Shown one piece after another: positions 29,208 to 39,428 of a stretch of 64,000 nucleotides of DNA. The notes beneath the pieces were generated by a model. It was not told the DNA's origin. It worked only from the letters and a program-made list of their open reading frames with translations, and did no database searches. The stretch's first letter is position 1; every line of letters starts with the position of its first letter. Source of the DNA: Acetobacter papayae JCM 25143 (lineage in GTDB: Bacteria > Pseudomonadota > Alphaproteobacteria > Acetobacterales > Acetobacteraceae); contig NZ_BAIN01000003.1 in NCBI RefSeq assembly GCF_000613285.1, positions 34,851-98,850 of the forward strand, written 5' to 3'. A program made the translations under genes and the position numbers.

Positions 29208-29843
29208 TCAGGCCTTGAGATGGCTGAGGATGATATCCACCAGATCATCGATGGACTGTCTGTAATCAAAATCAGGGAACATGAAGGAACGGAAAAGACA
29301 GCCATCCAGAAAGGTGGAAATGAAGATGGAAATCTGGCGTGCTTCCACGCGGCGGAATTCGCCGCTTTCCATACCCGCTTCGATTGCGCTGTCCAGTATC
29401 TCGAACTCTTTTTGATAAAAACGCTGTATGGCTTGGTCCAGCCTGTCTTCACGCTCATGCGTGGTGGCGTAGTCCAGACTGACCTTGGCCAGCTTTTGCA
29501 GCATGATGTAGTGGGTGGCGTGTACCTGTATCCACCCTGTAATGGTATCGGTCGGGGTCTTGTTGTCCCGGCTGGCTTCTTCAAAAGTCCTGAGCGCTTC
29601 CTGTGTGGCTTTTTCCACGGTTTTGAGGAACAGGTCGGACTTATTGTTGAAGTAATAATAGATCAGCCCGGAATTGATGCCCGTCGAGCGGGATATATCC
29701 TTGATCGTAACGGATGAATAATTGTTTCGGGCGAACAGGTCGAGAGATTCCGTCGTCAGCAGGGCGATGGATTCTTCCGGTGCGCGGCGCTTGCGCCGTG
29801 TCGGGGCCGCAGAGGTATTCTGCCCGGTTGTCTTGCTCACCAT
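29208..29843 (-). CDS. TetR-family transcriptional regulator
   Basis: A 211-residue regulator. A basic N-terminus (TRRKRRAPEES) leads into the TetR helix-turn-helix (SSVTIKDISRSTGINSGLIYYYFNNKSDLF); the remainder is a helical ligand and dimer domain. The start at 29843 (MVSKTTGQN) is chosen over an upstream in-frame ATG at 29942 because the longer form adds a non-conserved extension. It is convergent with glnT. Palindromes near 27636 and 26464 are possible binding sites. Confidence 0.88.
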   Translation of the reverse strand: MVSKTTGQNTSAAPTRRKRRAPEESIALLTTESLDLFARNNYSSVTIKDISRSTGINSGLIYYYFNNKSDLFLKTVEKATQEALRTFEEASRDNKTPTDTITGWIQVHATHYIMLQKLAKVSLDYATTHEREDRLDQAIQRFYQKEFEILDSAIEAGMESGEFRRVEARQISIFISTFLDGCLFRSFMFPDFDYRQSIDDLVDIILSHLKA

Positions 29844-30089
29844 GTCTGTCTGTCCTGATCGGTGCGTGCCGTATCTTTTATCAGATGTGGCTTTCTCCTT
29901 GAGCGCTGGCGCAGGCCGCGTCAAGGCTGCAACCTTATACAAACCGGTGTTTTGGCGAAAAACAGGTATCAGGAAAAAATGCGTCTACAGACTGAACGAA
30001 CTGCGGTGCGTTGCTCTGTATACGATCAATGTGCTCTGGGCCACAGCACAGGGCCGGAGTGCGCCCACAGGGGCACCCCGGCGTGGTGG

Positions 30090-32416
30090 TTAGAACTCTG
30101 CGGAAAAGGTGAAGTGGTAGACACGGGGCAGACCGGCATAGAGGCTTTCCGCCGCATTGCTGGTGGCGCCCGGTGAACCCGTATAGACCGAAGCCCAGTA
30201 GCGCTCGTTTGTGGCGTTGCTCACCCCGAAACGGACAACCCACGGAAAGCGGTAAACATGAAAGCCATACCGCGTGCTAGATCCAGCGTGGTGTAGGAAC
30301 CGACATGCAGGGTATTGGTCAGGTTTGCGGCGCGGTCACCCACATAATGAACATTGGCATTGAACGCCCAGCCAGAGGCAAGCGGCCCCAGAGAGGACGG
30401 TAGGCGATAGTCCAGCAGCAGGTTGGCCTGTATTGGGGCTACCCCAACAATTTCCTTGTTGTTGTATTGGGCTGTCTGGCTTCCCACCAGTTCCGCGTCC
30501 AGCCAGGTCATGCCTGCCAGAACGGACAGGTTCGGCAGCACTTCGCCGGAAATCTGTGCTTCTACACCGTAATTGCGCTGGGTTCCGATATAGCCATATG
30601 TCTGTTTTGTGCAGGTGGTGCCTGTCGAACAGAAGTTACCGGCGTATTGTGATGTCATGCGGAAAGCAGCAACATTGAACTGCATTTTCCCGTAGCGGAG
30701 TTTGTAGCCGACTTCATATTCTTCAGGCCGCGCTACCGGGAGTGCCTGATAGGCATTGGTGTTGGAAGCATTGGCCACGGGGCCTGCCTGTACGGAGCGG
30801 GCATAGGTAAAATAAAGGGTCTGATTGTCAGTGGGCTTGTACAGCAGGCTGGCAGTGGGGCTGAAAGCCGCCGCCGGAGGGGCCGGGTTTACCTCAGTCA
30901 GAGCGCTTTTGTAATTGCGTGCGCTTTTCTGGTCTATCCAGCTCCACGCAAATGTTCCCATAATGGCCCAGTGTTTGTTGAAGGTCATCGTATCACCCAC
31001 GATGAAGGACTGGCTGGACACAACGCCAGACTGCCAGCGGCCATGGTAATAGGGCTGCGTGCCATCAACCTTGCGGGGGTTGTACATGTTCGCGGGGTCG
31101 GCGCTGGTTATGGTATTCTGTGTCGTGCCTGCGGTTGTCGGGTTGTAGGTGCCCATGATGTAACCGTTGGTGCCAATGACCAGATCATGCTTGATGGGGC
31201 CGGTGTAAACCCGACCGTTGAAATACGCCATGTTGCTGCCGGTGCGGAAGTCATCCGCAGTGGCGGCTGCTGTTACTGTCTGGGTATAATCACCGGCATT
31301 GTTGATGAGTGTGTTGGTGGAAGAGAATGACTGGCGGATGGCGTCCTGATACAGCCCACCCAGTGTAAAGCTCCAGTCCTTGTTGATCTGATGCTTTATC
31401 TTGGCAAGGAATGTATTGGTTTCCATGTTGTAGCCGCTCCAGTCCTGCCCCAGATAGGGCTTACTTAGGTCGGGGGCCTCGGGTATGTTGGTAACGGCGG
31501 TATTGCTGGAAATACCAAAGCCCGGAGCCAGACCGCGTGCGGCATAGGTGTAGTGGCTGGCATCGAGTTCGATAACGGTTTTATCGTCCAGATGGATGTC
31601 AAAATCCGCACTCACCATTTCACGGCGGATCCAGCTGCCTTCCGTATAGGCCGTGCCATCGGCATGGAGCATGTTCAGGCGGTAGCCGAACCAGCCATTT
31701 TTGCCGATACGGCCAGAAATATCACCGTTGACCGTGGGGGTGCCAATGGAATCCACACCAACAGAAAGGCGCTCTGTACGGCGGTCTGTCGGGCGTTTGA
31801 GCGTGTATTCAAATACACCAGCCGGGTTCTGGGGGCCATACAGGGAGCCCGCCAGCCCGTTAAGAACCTGAAGGTTATCCACCCATTCCGCCGGGTAGGG
31901 GGTGGTGGATACGACATTCAGCCCGTCCAGCCGGGAGTTGGAGACCACGTCAGCCTCAAACCCGCGGGACTGCGGGCGCGCTGTGTTGGGGTCGCCTCGG
32001 ATTTCAAGCTGTACTGATGGCAGATACTGCGCCATGTCATTGATGTTACGGAGCTGCTGGTTGATCACAACATCATGCGGAACCCCCATGACAGAATAGG
32101 GCGTATCCAGCGTATCCCGGTTACCCAATGGGCCGAGATAGACGATCTTGTTCATGTATTTGGCACTCGTGCCATCCGCCGCATGGTGGCCATGGACATT
32201 GATGGTCTCGCCGTTTGAGCCATCGAGAATGCCAGCAATGGGGGCGGTAGTGGAGGATGCCGGGGCGTTCTGGATTTTTGTTTCAGTTTTGTTGGCAGCA
32301 GTATTTTTCACAGCGGGTTGCTGTGTGGAGGGTGCGGCTTGTACTGCTGTTGTCAGAAAAAAAGTGCTGAATGCTGCAGAGGCAAAAAGAAGCTGGTGGC
32401 GGCTGGGCATAAACAT
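30090..32416 (-). CDS. TonB-dependent siderophore receptor (frameshifted near 30277)
   Basis: The third outer-membrane receptor, about 775 residues. A signal peptide (ending VQAAP) is followed by an Ala/Thr-rich spacer, the plug (LDTPYSVMGVPHDVVINQQL, SRGFEADVVSNSRLDGLNV, LQVLNGLAGSLYGPQNPAG) and the barrel. The last 60 or so residues are in another frame: adding one G near 30277 changes LDLARGMAF to LDLGTRYGFHVYRF and extends the protein to FTFSAEF, a proper barrel end. It is unlinked to siderophore synthesis genes in this window. Ferrioxamine/FhuE-like uptake is possible, but the substrate is not certain. Confidence 0.86.
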
Positions 32417-32752
32417 GGTGGTTTGCCTCTGAAAGGTGATGGTGCGCCCCTTCTGCCGGGCAGGGGGGCGGCTTGTCTATATCTGTTGGGGCATAAACCT
32501 ATATATGAATGAATATGGACACAGGGTGGTGCAGGAATAACACACTGGGGTTACCGTTAAGAACAAATCGCGGAATTAAAGGTTTTTTCAATAGAAAAAA
32601 TAGACAGTTTTATAGGGTAACGATTTCTTTGCGGTTCCCCTAAAAATCGCCTCACCTTGCACAAGGCAAGAGTCAAGGTGCTTAAACGGGCGTGCGGAAA
32701 TGGCTTGTTCCATCAAAGAGTAACGCAGGCCATGGCCTGAAAAGGCTGTCCG
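32417..32752. other. Intergenic region before third TonB receptor
   Basis: No gene seen. It must hold the receptor promoter, read leftward, in the AT-rich stretch 32490-32620. No clear Fur-type palindrome was recognised. The 3' end of the serine hydrolase gene lies at its right edge. Confidence 0.4.
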
Positions 32753-33999
32753 TTACTTTTGTGGCAGACCCGGTTGGGAGGGCTGAGCAACGGGTGTCGG
32801 AGCTGCTGTGCCGTCATGCAAGGCCAGAGCCGCGGCTGTGGCGATATCGTGCCGCAGGGCAACAATGGATTGCCCGCCGCGTGGGTGCACGCGGTTGGTC
32901 AGGATTAGAACAAAGCTGCGTGTGTCAGGAACCATCCAGAGGGATGTGCCGGTAAAGCCTGTATGCCCAAATGAATTTTTTGGAAAATAATCGCCACGGG
33001 GCGTTGAGTAATGTGTGGCAATATCCCACCCCAGTCCTCGCAGGTCTGTCTTGCCCGAAGGCTGCTGCGGGGTGGACATCAGGCGTAGCGTGCGGGTCTG
33101 TAATGGAAAAGGACTTGCAAGCCCCGCGCGTTTGTCGAGAAGCGCCTGAGTGTAGCGGGCCATGTCCTGTGCGCAGGAAAATAATCCGGCATGCCCGGCA
33201 ACGCCTCCCATGCGGCGGGCCGTGGGGTCATGAACGACCCCTTGCAGCATGGTGCCGTTTTCATCGTACTGGGTGGGGGCTATGGCCGGGGCGGCTTCCG
33301 GGTGGGGCAGAAACATCGTGCGGTGCAGGGCCAGTGGTGCAAAAATATGCCGTGCTGCATAGGCGGCTAGTGAGAGCCCGCTCAGCCTTTCAACAATAAG
33401 CCGAGTGTGATGAAGTTGATGTCACTATAGACAAACCGCTCCCCCGGTGAGCTGGTCGGGTGGCTGTTCATAACCAGTCGGACAGCCTGTTCATGTCCCT
33501 GCCACGGCGTATCAAGTGGCAGATCAGGGGGGAGGCCTGAATAATGGGTCAGCAATAACCGCAGGGTAATATCCTGCTTACCCTGCGCCTCAAAGCCGGG
33601 CAGGTAGCGCCAGGCTGGTGTATCCAGATCCAGCAGGCCTCGTTCCTGTAACTGCATAATGGCGGGGGCTGTTACCAGAACCTTGGTGAGCGATGCCATG
33701 TCGAACAGGGTGGACCAGAGCATGGGGGCCGGGGTTGGTAACAGCGCGCTCTGGCCGAATACACCGCGCCATACGACCTGCCCCTGATCGCCAATGGCGG
33801 AGACCGCACCGGGAACCAGCCCGCTTGATACGGCGTTTTCAAACAGGTGGTTTACGGCGGAAAAACACTCCGCAGGTATAGCGGCGCAGGCCTGTGGTCG
33901 CAGAAGCGGCAAGCCTGATCCGAGGCAGGCCACGGCAAGGCCATTCCGTACAAAGGCCCGACGGCTATGGGGCTGGGTAAACGGAAAGGCTGTGGGCAT
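32753..33999 (-). CDS. Serine hydrolase, class C beta-lactamase-like fold (frameshifted near 33394)
   Basis: A periplasmic serine hydrolase of about 415 residues in the beta-lactamase/penicillin-binding-protein C family. The N-terminus has a twin-arginine motif (SRRAFVRNG, Arg13-Arg14) before a hydrophobic segment, so Tat export is likely. The active-site S-x-x-K is SLTK (Ser103-Lys106), and VYSDINF is the Y-x-N-like motif. The C-terminal third, with GVAGHAGLFSCAQDMARY and GHTGFTGTSLWMVPD, is in another frame, joined near 33394 by one G to give LLLVERLSGLSL. This group includes esterases and muramyl-peptide amidases; antibiotic hydrolysis is not implied. It is divergent from the GDSL gene. 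Confidence 0.82.
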
Positions 34000-34198
34000 G
34001 CGAACTCCGGCAGGCTGTATGGGGCGGGGGTATTATACGTGGTTTTGGGCCGTAACGAAGGCTGTAATGGCAGGGGCCGGGCAGGGGGCGGCAAGTGCCT
34101 CAAAAACGGACACGGGTAAGGCGATTATATTCTAGCATTGTGAAAATTGAATCATGCAGGGTGAAGGGTGATCCAGAACATGACACGGAGCCGCGTTC

Positions 34199-35146
34199 AT
34201 GCGTAGAAGCCTTTCCCGATTGTGTTTGGTTGCCGGTGTGGCCCCCCTGCTTTTGCTCGCGCCAGCAAGGGCGGCTGAACCCACAGTCAAAGCACTCTAT
34301 GTTTTTGGTGATAGTTACAGCGATAACGGGGCGGCCCGAGCCCTGTCGCTGGAGGCAGTTAAGGCGAAAGTGCCGCAGGCAAGTGTTCTGCCTGCGGAAG
34401 AGAGTGCGGGTCTTTACTGGAATGGCCGCTGGAGCAACGGCCCGACCGCAGTTGAAGATCTGGCGCATGCGCTGGGGGCTCACCTGACAGATTTTGCCGT
34501 TGGTGGTGCCCGGTGCGGTAGCGGTAATTACTACACATGGCTTGATGGATGGCGCGATAGCGGTTTGCGCGGACAGGTTCTGTCCTTTGTCGCGCGGGAG
34601 CAGAAGCTGGATGCGAAGGCCCTGTATGTTTTGGGGGCCTCGGCCAATGATTTCTTTCTGCATACCGATATGGCTTCGCCTGCAACACTGGGAGAAATAG
34701 CTCAGAGCTGTGCGCAGGACATGAAAGATGCAGTACAAATCCTGCATGATCATGGTGCGAGGAATTTTCTTGTTCTTGGGGCTTATAATCTCGATCGTGT
34801 TCCCGCTGTTGCACAGGACGCCCATGCGGCGGCGGAGGCCCGGACATTTGTTGCGGATTATGACCGCATAACCCAACAGGCTCTGGCTCCTATTGCTGCG
34901 GAATCCGGTGTGCATCTCATCTGGTTTCCATGGAGTAGCGTCGTGGAAAGCCTGATGGCCGATGCACAGGGCAGTCATTTGGCGGATATAACGCATCCCT
35001 GCCAGCCAACCCAGCCTGCACCGGGTAAAGTGTGTGCTGCACCGGATACGGCATTGTGGTGGGATGAATACCACCCAACCCGGCATGTTCATGCCCTGAT
35101 CGCGCAGCGGATGTTTGAAACCCTGCGCCAAAATATGCAAAAGTAA
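34199..35146 (+). CDS. GDSL/SGNH-family secreted hydrolase
   Basis: A 315-residue exported esterase/phospholipase-like enzyme. A signal peptide (to about residue 26, ARAAE) is followed by block I FGDSYSDNG with the nucleophile Ser39, the oxyanion Gly in FAVGGAR, block III GASANDFF and block V DEYHPTRH with Asp289 and His292. The length and spacing match the lecithinase/thermolabile-hemolysin-like subgroup. It stands alone between a divergent serine hydrolase and an AT-rich intergenic stretch. The substrate is not known. Confidence 0.87.
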   Translation: MRRSLSRLCLVAGVAPLLLLAPARAAEPTVKALYVFGDSYSDNGAARALSLEAVKAKVPQASVLPAEESAGLYWNGRWSNGPTAVEDLAHALGAHLTDFAVGGARCGSGNYYTWLDGWRDSGLRGQVLSFVAREQKLDAKALYVLGASANDFFLHTDMASPATLGEIAQSCAQDMKDAVQILHDHGARNFLVLGAYNLDRVPAVAQDAHAAAEARTFVADYDRITQQALAPIAAESGVHLIWFPWSSVVESLMADAQGSHLADITHPCQPTQPAPGKVCAAPDTALWWDEYHPTRHVHALIAQRMFETLRQNMQK

Positions 35147-35634
35147 TAAATATAGGAATAATCATAAAGGGTCGGAAAAAGCGTTCAGGATAACGGCGCT
35201 TTTTTCGGCTCTTTTTTGGGTGGGGGCTGGCACGCCTGCGCATGGATCGATACGGCGTGAGATCAATAACAATATCCGTTTGTTCTTAAAAAATGTTTTT
35301 TGTATTTGTAAAATAAAAATAACATAAATGCTCTATAGTAAAAAATAATAAATAAACTTATCAGGCATATTTGATCATTATTTGATTCTTATTTATAAAT
35401 AAGTACTATAAAATATGAAGATAAATGGTTGAAATTGTGTTTTTTATCTGTTAGAAAACTCCACAGGCACCAAGAATCATTGTGCTAATATTTTCGTGGC
35501 GCGTGGCCTTTGCCCGCGTGTTTATCCAAATGTCCCCAAGCGCTCTCGTAGGGGACATGCACGGCGCAGCCTTTTTCCATTTTCAGGGCCATGGATGCCT
35601 GCGGGCTGCTGTCAGGTTTCAGGGAGATTGTGTC
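35147..35634. other. AT-rich intergenic region before MFS gene
   Basis: No supported gene. The part from about 35270 to 35470 is strikingly AT-rich compared with its neighbours and contains many short A and T runs. It may be a promoter or a site bound by nucleoid proteins. A GTG-initiated upstream extension of the MFS frame from 35482 is possible but adds non-membrane residues without a family match I recognise. Confidence 0.45.
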
Positions 35635-36960
35635 TTGTCAGAGACTTCCTCCAGCCCTTCGTCGCGTGGACTGGCTGGCCTGCTTGGTATTCCTCAAGCT
35701 CTTTTCTTTGGTTTTGTCGGTCTACTGCTCTTTATGGTCGGTGATGGTGTTGAGGCAGGGTATCTTGATACCTATATGCTCCACCACGGCCACACACAGG
35801 GCGATGTCAATCTGATGTTCACCACCTATGGTGTAACCGTCATGATTTCAGCATGGCTGGCCGGGCCGTTATCCGACCTTTATGGCCCACGCCGCACAAT
35901 GTGGGCTGGCCTGCTTTTGTGGGCTGTACTGGAAGTCGGGTTTCTTTCATTCGGCCTCGGGCCGGATAACCTGTCCATGACCCTGCTGTTCTACACCCTG
36001 CGTGGCTTTGCCTATCCGCTTTTTGCCTACGGGTTTCTGGTGTGGATTGCAGCGGCAACGCCTGCGCGCATGCTGGGCTCGGCCGCAGGCTGGTTCTGGT
36101 TTTCCTTTTCCGCAGGCCTGCCCACGCTTGGTTCACAGTTTGCGCGCTACACCATTCCCGTGATTGGAGAACTCGCCACGTTCTGGTGTTCTCTGGGGCT
36201 GGTGATTGCAGGCGGCCTGATTGCTCTGCTGTTTGTGCGCGAGCCTACGGGTAGCCGTCCTCTGGCTCGGGGGGATGTGGATCGCAAAGCTATTTTCTTT
36301 GGTTCGATCAGCATCATGTGGCGGGAGCCAAAAACGCTGGTTGCCGGGATTATCCGCACGGTCAATACCTCTTCGGAATACGCATTTCTGGCAATCATGC
36401 CTGCGTTTTTTGTTGATCAGCTTCATTTTTCGCAGGGGCAGTGGTTGGATCTTCTGTCCATTATCTTCCTTGGCAACATCCTCTTCAATCTTGTCGCGGG
36501 CATGCTGGCGGACCGTCTTGGACACCGTTTTGTGGTGGCCGTGGGCGGGTGTCTGGGTTGCTGCGTGACCATTCCGCTGTTTTACTATGTGCCGCTCTGG
36601 TACCCGGGTAATTTCACGCTGGCTATTCTGGCGGGTTTTGTTTACGGCGGAACGGTTGCGGCCTTTGTGCCCATGTCAGGTCTTATGCCGCTGATCTGCC
36701 CCAAGGAAAAAGCCGCAGCCTTGTCTATTCTGGGGCTGGGTGCAGGGGCCAGTACATGGTTTGGCCCTGCTGTGGTTGGCGTGTGTGAGTCCACCTTCGG
36801 GATGGGGATGGAAGGCGTGATCTGGACTTTTGTCGGCCTCTATTTCCTGTCAGCTATCCTGACGATCTGCTTGCGGATTTCGCCTGAAGCGCGCCGGCAT
36901 ACGCAGATGATGGAACGTCGTGCCAGCCGGGATGAGGAAGCTCAGGGGTGTGTTGCCTGA
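35635..36960 (+). CDS. MFS transporter of the polyol permease (RbtT/DalT-like) type
   Basis: A 12-TM inner-membrane symporter of about 441 residues. The sequence keeps the pattern of ribitol/arabinitol permeases: LLFMVGDGVEAGYL in TM1, FTTYGVTVMISAWLAGPLSD, FYTLRGFAYPLFAYGFLVWI, GSAAGWFWFSFSAGLPTLGS and VAAFVPMSGLMPLICP. I prefer TTG 35635 because AGGGAG precedes it at 8 bases and the product MSETSSSPS fits the family start; GTG 35482 would add about 50 residues. Acetic acid bacteria oxidise and use sugar alcohols, which suits this call. It is convergent with the chemotaxis receptor gene. Confidence 0.8.
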   Translation: MSETSSSPSSRGLAGLLGIPQALFFGFVGLLLFMVGDGVEAGYLDTYMLHHGHTQGDVNLMFTTYGVTVMISAWLAGPLSDLYGPRRTMWAGLLLWAVLEVGFLSFGLGPDNLSMTLLFYTLRGFAYPLFAYGFLVWIAAATPARMLGSAAGWFWFSFSAGLPTLGSQFARYTIPVIGELATFWCSLGLVIAGGLIALLFVREPTGSRPLARGDVDRKAIFFGSISIMWREPKTLVAGIIRTVNTSSEYAFLAIMPAFFVDQLHFSQGQWLDLLSIIFLGNILFNLVAGMLADRLGHRFVVAVGGCLGCCVTIPLFYYVPLWYPGNFTLAILAGFVYGGTVAAFVPMSGLMPLICPKEKAAALSILGLGAGASTWFGPAVVGVCESTFGMGMEGVIWTFVGLYFLSAILTICLRISPEARRHTQMMERRASRDEEAQGCVA

Positions 36961-37049
36961 TACATTTCGGACTCTGGAAATAATGCTGCTCAAAAATCAT
37001 GATGGCGCATAATACCATCGGTTTTTGAGGAGCATGCCGGGCTTCATAT

Positions 37050-37096
37050 ATGGCGACATGGCCACCCGATATAAGCACGGGTGGGCATGTCGCCAT
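37050..37096. terminator. Long hairpin between convergent MFS and chemotaxis genes
   Basis: Arms at 37050-37068 and 37078-37096 are inverted copies matching at 18 of 19 positions, with a 9-nt loop. The left arm begins ATGGCGACATG and the right ends CATGTCGCCAT. T-rich sequence follows on the plus strand. It probably stops transcription from both sides. Confidence 0.75.
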
Positions 37097-37128
37097 TATT
37101 GTTTTCTATGTTTTGAAATGCAGCCGTT

Positions 37129-38906
37129 TCAGTGGCTGTTCTGGGCCAGTTCAAACTGTCGAACCAGTTTCTCCAACTCGCCGGCCTGCATGGCCAGTGT
37201 ATGGCTGGCTGCCGCACTTTCTTCCGCTACGGCCGCATTCTGCTGGGTAGTCTGTTCCATGCTGCTTACGGCAACGTTGAGCTGCGTAATGCTGGTTGCC
37301 TGATCATCCGCAGCGCCAGCAATATTGGAAATCAGGTCACTGATTGTGTTGACCTGCGCCACAATGCGATGAAGCACGTCGCCCGTTTCCACAACGGAAG
37401 ACACGCCCGCCTTAACCTGTTCTCCAGAGCTGGAAATAAGGGCGGAAATATCCTTTACCGCTTCAGCGGATTGGTGTGCCAGATTGCGCACTTCCCCCGC
37501 GACAACCGCGAAACCGCGCCCCGTTTCTCCCGCGCGTGCGGCCTCTACACTGGCGTTCAGGGCGAGGATATTTGTCTGAAATGCGAGGCTGTTGATCATA
37601 TCCACAATTTTTGAGATGGACTGAGAGGACTGATCAATGCGGGTCATGGCTTCTATGGCCCGGTTCACTACATCCTCGGCATGTTCTGCATCCGAACGGG
37701 ATGTTGTCACCACCCGGTGCACGTTCTGTGTGTCTTCGGTTGTTTTCTGCACACGCTGCGTAATCTGCATCAGGGCTGCTGAGGTTTCTTCCAGAGTTGC
37801 AGCCTGCTGTTCTGTCCGGCGGGAAAGATTATCGGCAGCAGTCGCCAGCTCTGCCGTGGAGTTGCCGATACTGTAAGCAGAGCCGGAAACGGAGAGTAGT
37901 GTGTTCCCCAGTTGCTCAACCGAGAGGTTGAAGTTCTCGCGCAGGGGTTCCAACTCCGCGGAGAACTGGGTCCGGATCTGGATTGTTAGATCACCTGCCG
38001 CCATTTTCTGTAATCCGCCAGCCAGACTGTCCGTGGCCAGTTTCAGTTGGCGTGCGGCTTCTTCTGTCCGTTCCTGTGCTGCCTGTCGTTCGGCTTCCTG
38101 CTGGCGGCGTGTCTGTGCGGCTTCCTGTTCCAGCAGGGCTTTATCAATGGCGGCTTGCCGGAAGACCTCAACAGTCCCCGCCATCGTCCCAATTTCATCA
38201 TGCCGATCTGTGCCGGGCACGCTCACGCCTGTATTGCCTCCAGCCAGCACACGCATGACGGCCGTGAGTTTTACAACCGGTGCTGCGATCGAGCGTACCA
38301 GCCCATGCCCACAAGCACCGAGAGCAGGGTGGTCAGGCCACCGCCTATGGCGAGAGTCAGTCCGCCAGTCTGGAATGCGGTATTCGCAGCCTGTGTGCGC
38401 TGGACCACGACAGCCTGTTCCTGCTGATCCAGCTTGCCAATAATGTTACGGATATCCGTGAGCCTAGCCGTGCTGGCGATTTCTGTGCGTGTCTGGTTCA
38501 GCAGGGCGGGGTTGGACATGGCGGCGACGGTTTTTGCCATCTCATCATTGAAAACTGTTATCGCCTGCCGGAGCGCTGCAAGTTCACTCTGGACGGTTTC
38601 AGGCGGGAGAACTGCTTCCAGAGTGGCAAGGCGTTGCGGCACAGAAGCCTGATACTCGTCGATACGGGTGATGAACTGTTTATTCGCGCTGGAGACATAG
38701 CCGCGCATGGCGTTCTGGCTTTCAACCAGCGTGTTCAGCAGGTCGTTAACCGTGTTGATGGTCTGATGCGCCTGATCGCTTTCCAGCTTGGCATTGCGGA
38801 TCTGCCCGAGTGACGTGAACACGACAACAGAAAACAAGAAAACGGTTGCCACGACGAGGGAAAAAGAAACAATGATTTTCCCGGATATACGAATGTTCTT
38901 GAGCAT
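37129..38906 (-). CDS. Methyl-accepting chemotaxis protein (frameshifted near 38290)
   Basis: A membrane chemoreceptor of about 592 residues. TM1 (residues 10-30) is followed by a periplasmic four-helix-bundle sensor domain, TM2 around 190-210, a HAMP region and a cytoplasmic signalling coiled coil with the hairpin tip IVDMINSLAFQTNILALNAS followed by AARAGETGRGFAVVAGEVR. The N- and C-parts are in different frames joined by one added base near 38290, giving ARIAAPVVKLTAVM. No other chemotaxis genes are in the window. The last residues do not show the NWETF pentapeptide for CheR docking. The ligand is unknown. Confidence 0.9.
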
Positions 38907-39428
38907 TTAGATCTCGGATGCAGCGAATTAAAACCAGACGTTAAGGTATATAGCGCAGGAATCTTAAGTTAAAGTGCGCTGTTACAACTATGGTGCATCA
39001 CGCTGGCAATGTTGCCTGAAAAGCACCTGAAACCCGTAACGATCCGTAATTGGCCGGGGTGATGCTGCATGGTCTTGTCCCCCACAACGCAGGGCGGACG
39101 AACGGCTGAGTGCCCGATAACGCTGTTAAGATGATATCGGGCCGATCTCACCGGATCATCGTGTGTCATGACAGGATACACAATCCTGCCTCGCGCAGCA
39201 TGGCAGGCTTCGCAAGGCTGCAGTGGGGCATATGGCTGGGGGTTTTAAAGCTGCCATTTCAGGGGGCAGTGCGGCAGCACCAAGCGACATTACCCTTTGG
39301 TTTCTTATCATACTGCGCTGATTCTGCTCCGCTAACAGTGTGTGAGAGTGTAAGTTTATTTAGAAAAAATTAGATATTATCGATTACCGTCAGAGCCGAT
39401 GAAAAAAATACGGCTTAGAGGGTAAGAA
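38907..39428. other. Intergenic region between chemotaxis receptor and decarboxylase unit
   Basis: No supported gene or RNA. It must hold the receptor promoter (leftward) and that of the lipoprotein-decarboxylase-exchanger genes (rightward). The part near 39340-39420 is AT-rich. No clear operator was found. Confidence 0.4.

Noticed and set aside
32753..33999. Antibiotic-resistance beta-lactamase
   Set aside because: The S-x-x-K fold is shared by many esterases and peptidases; no feature specific to antibiotic hydrolysis was seen.
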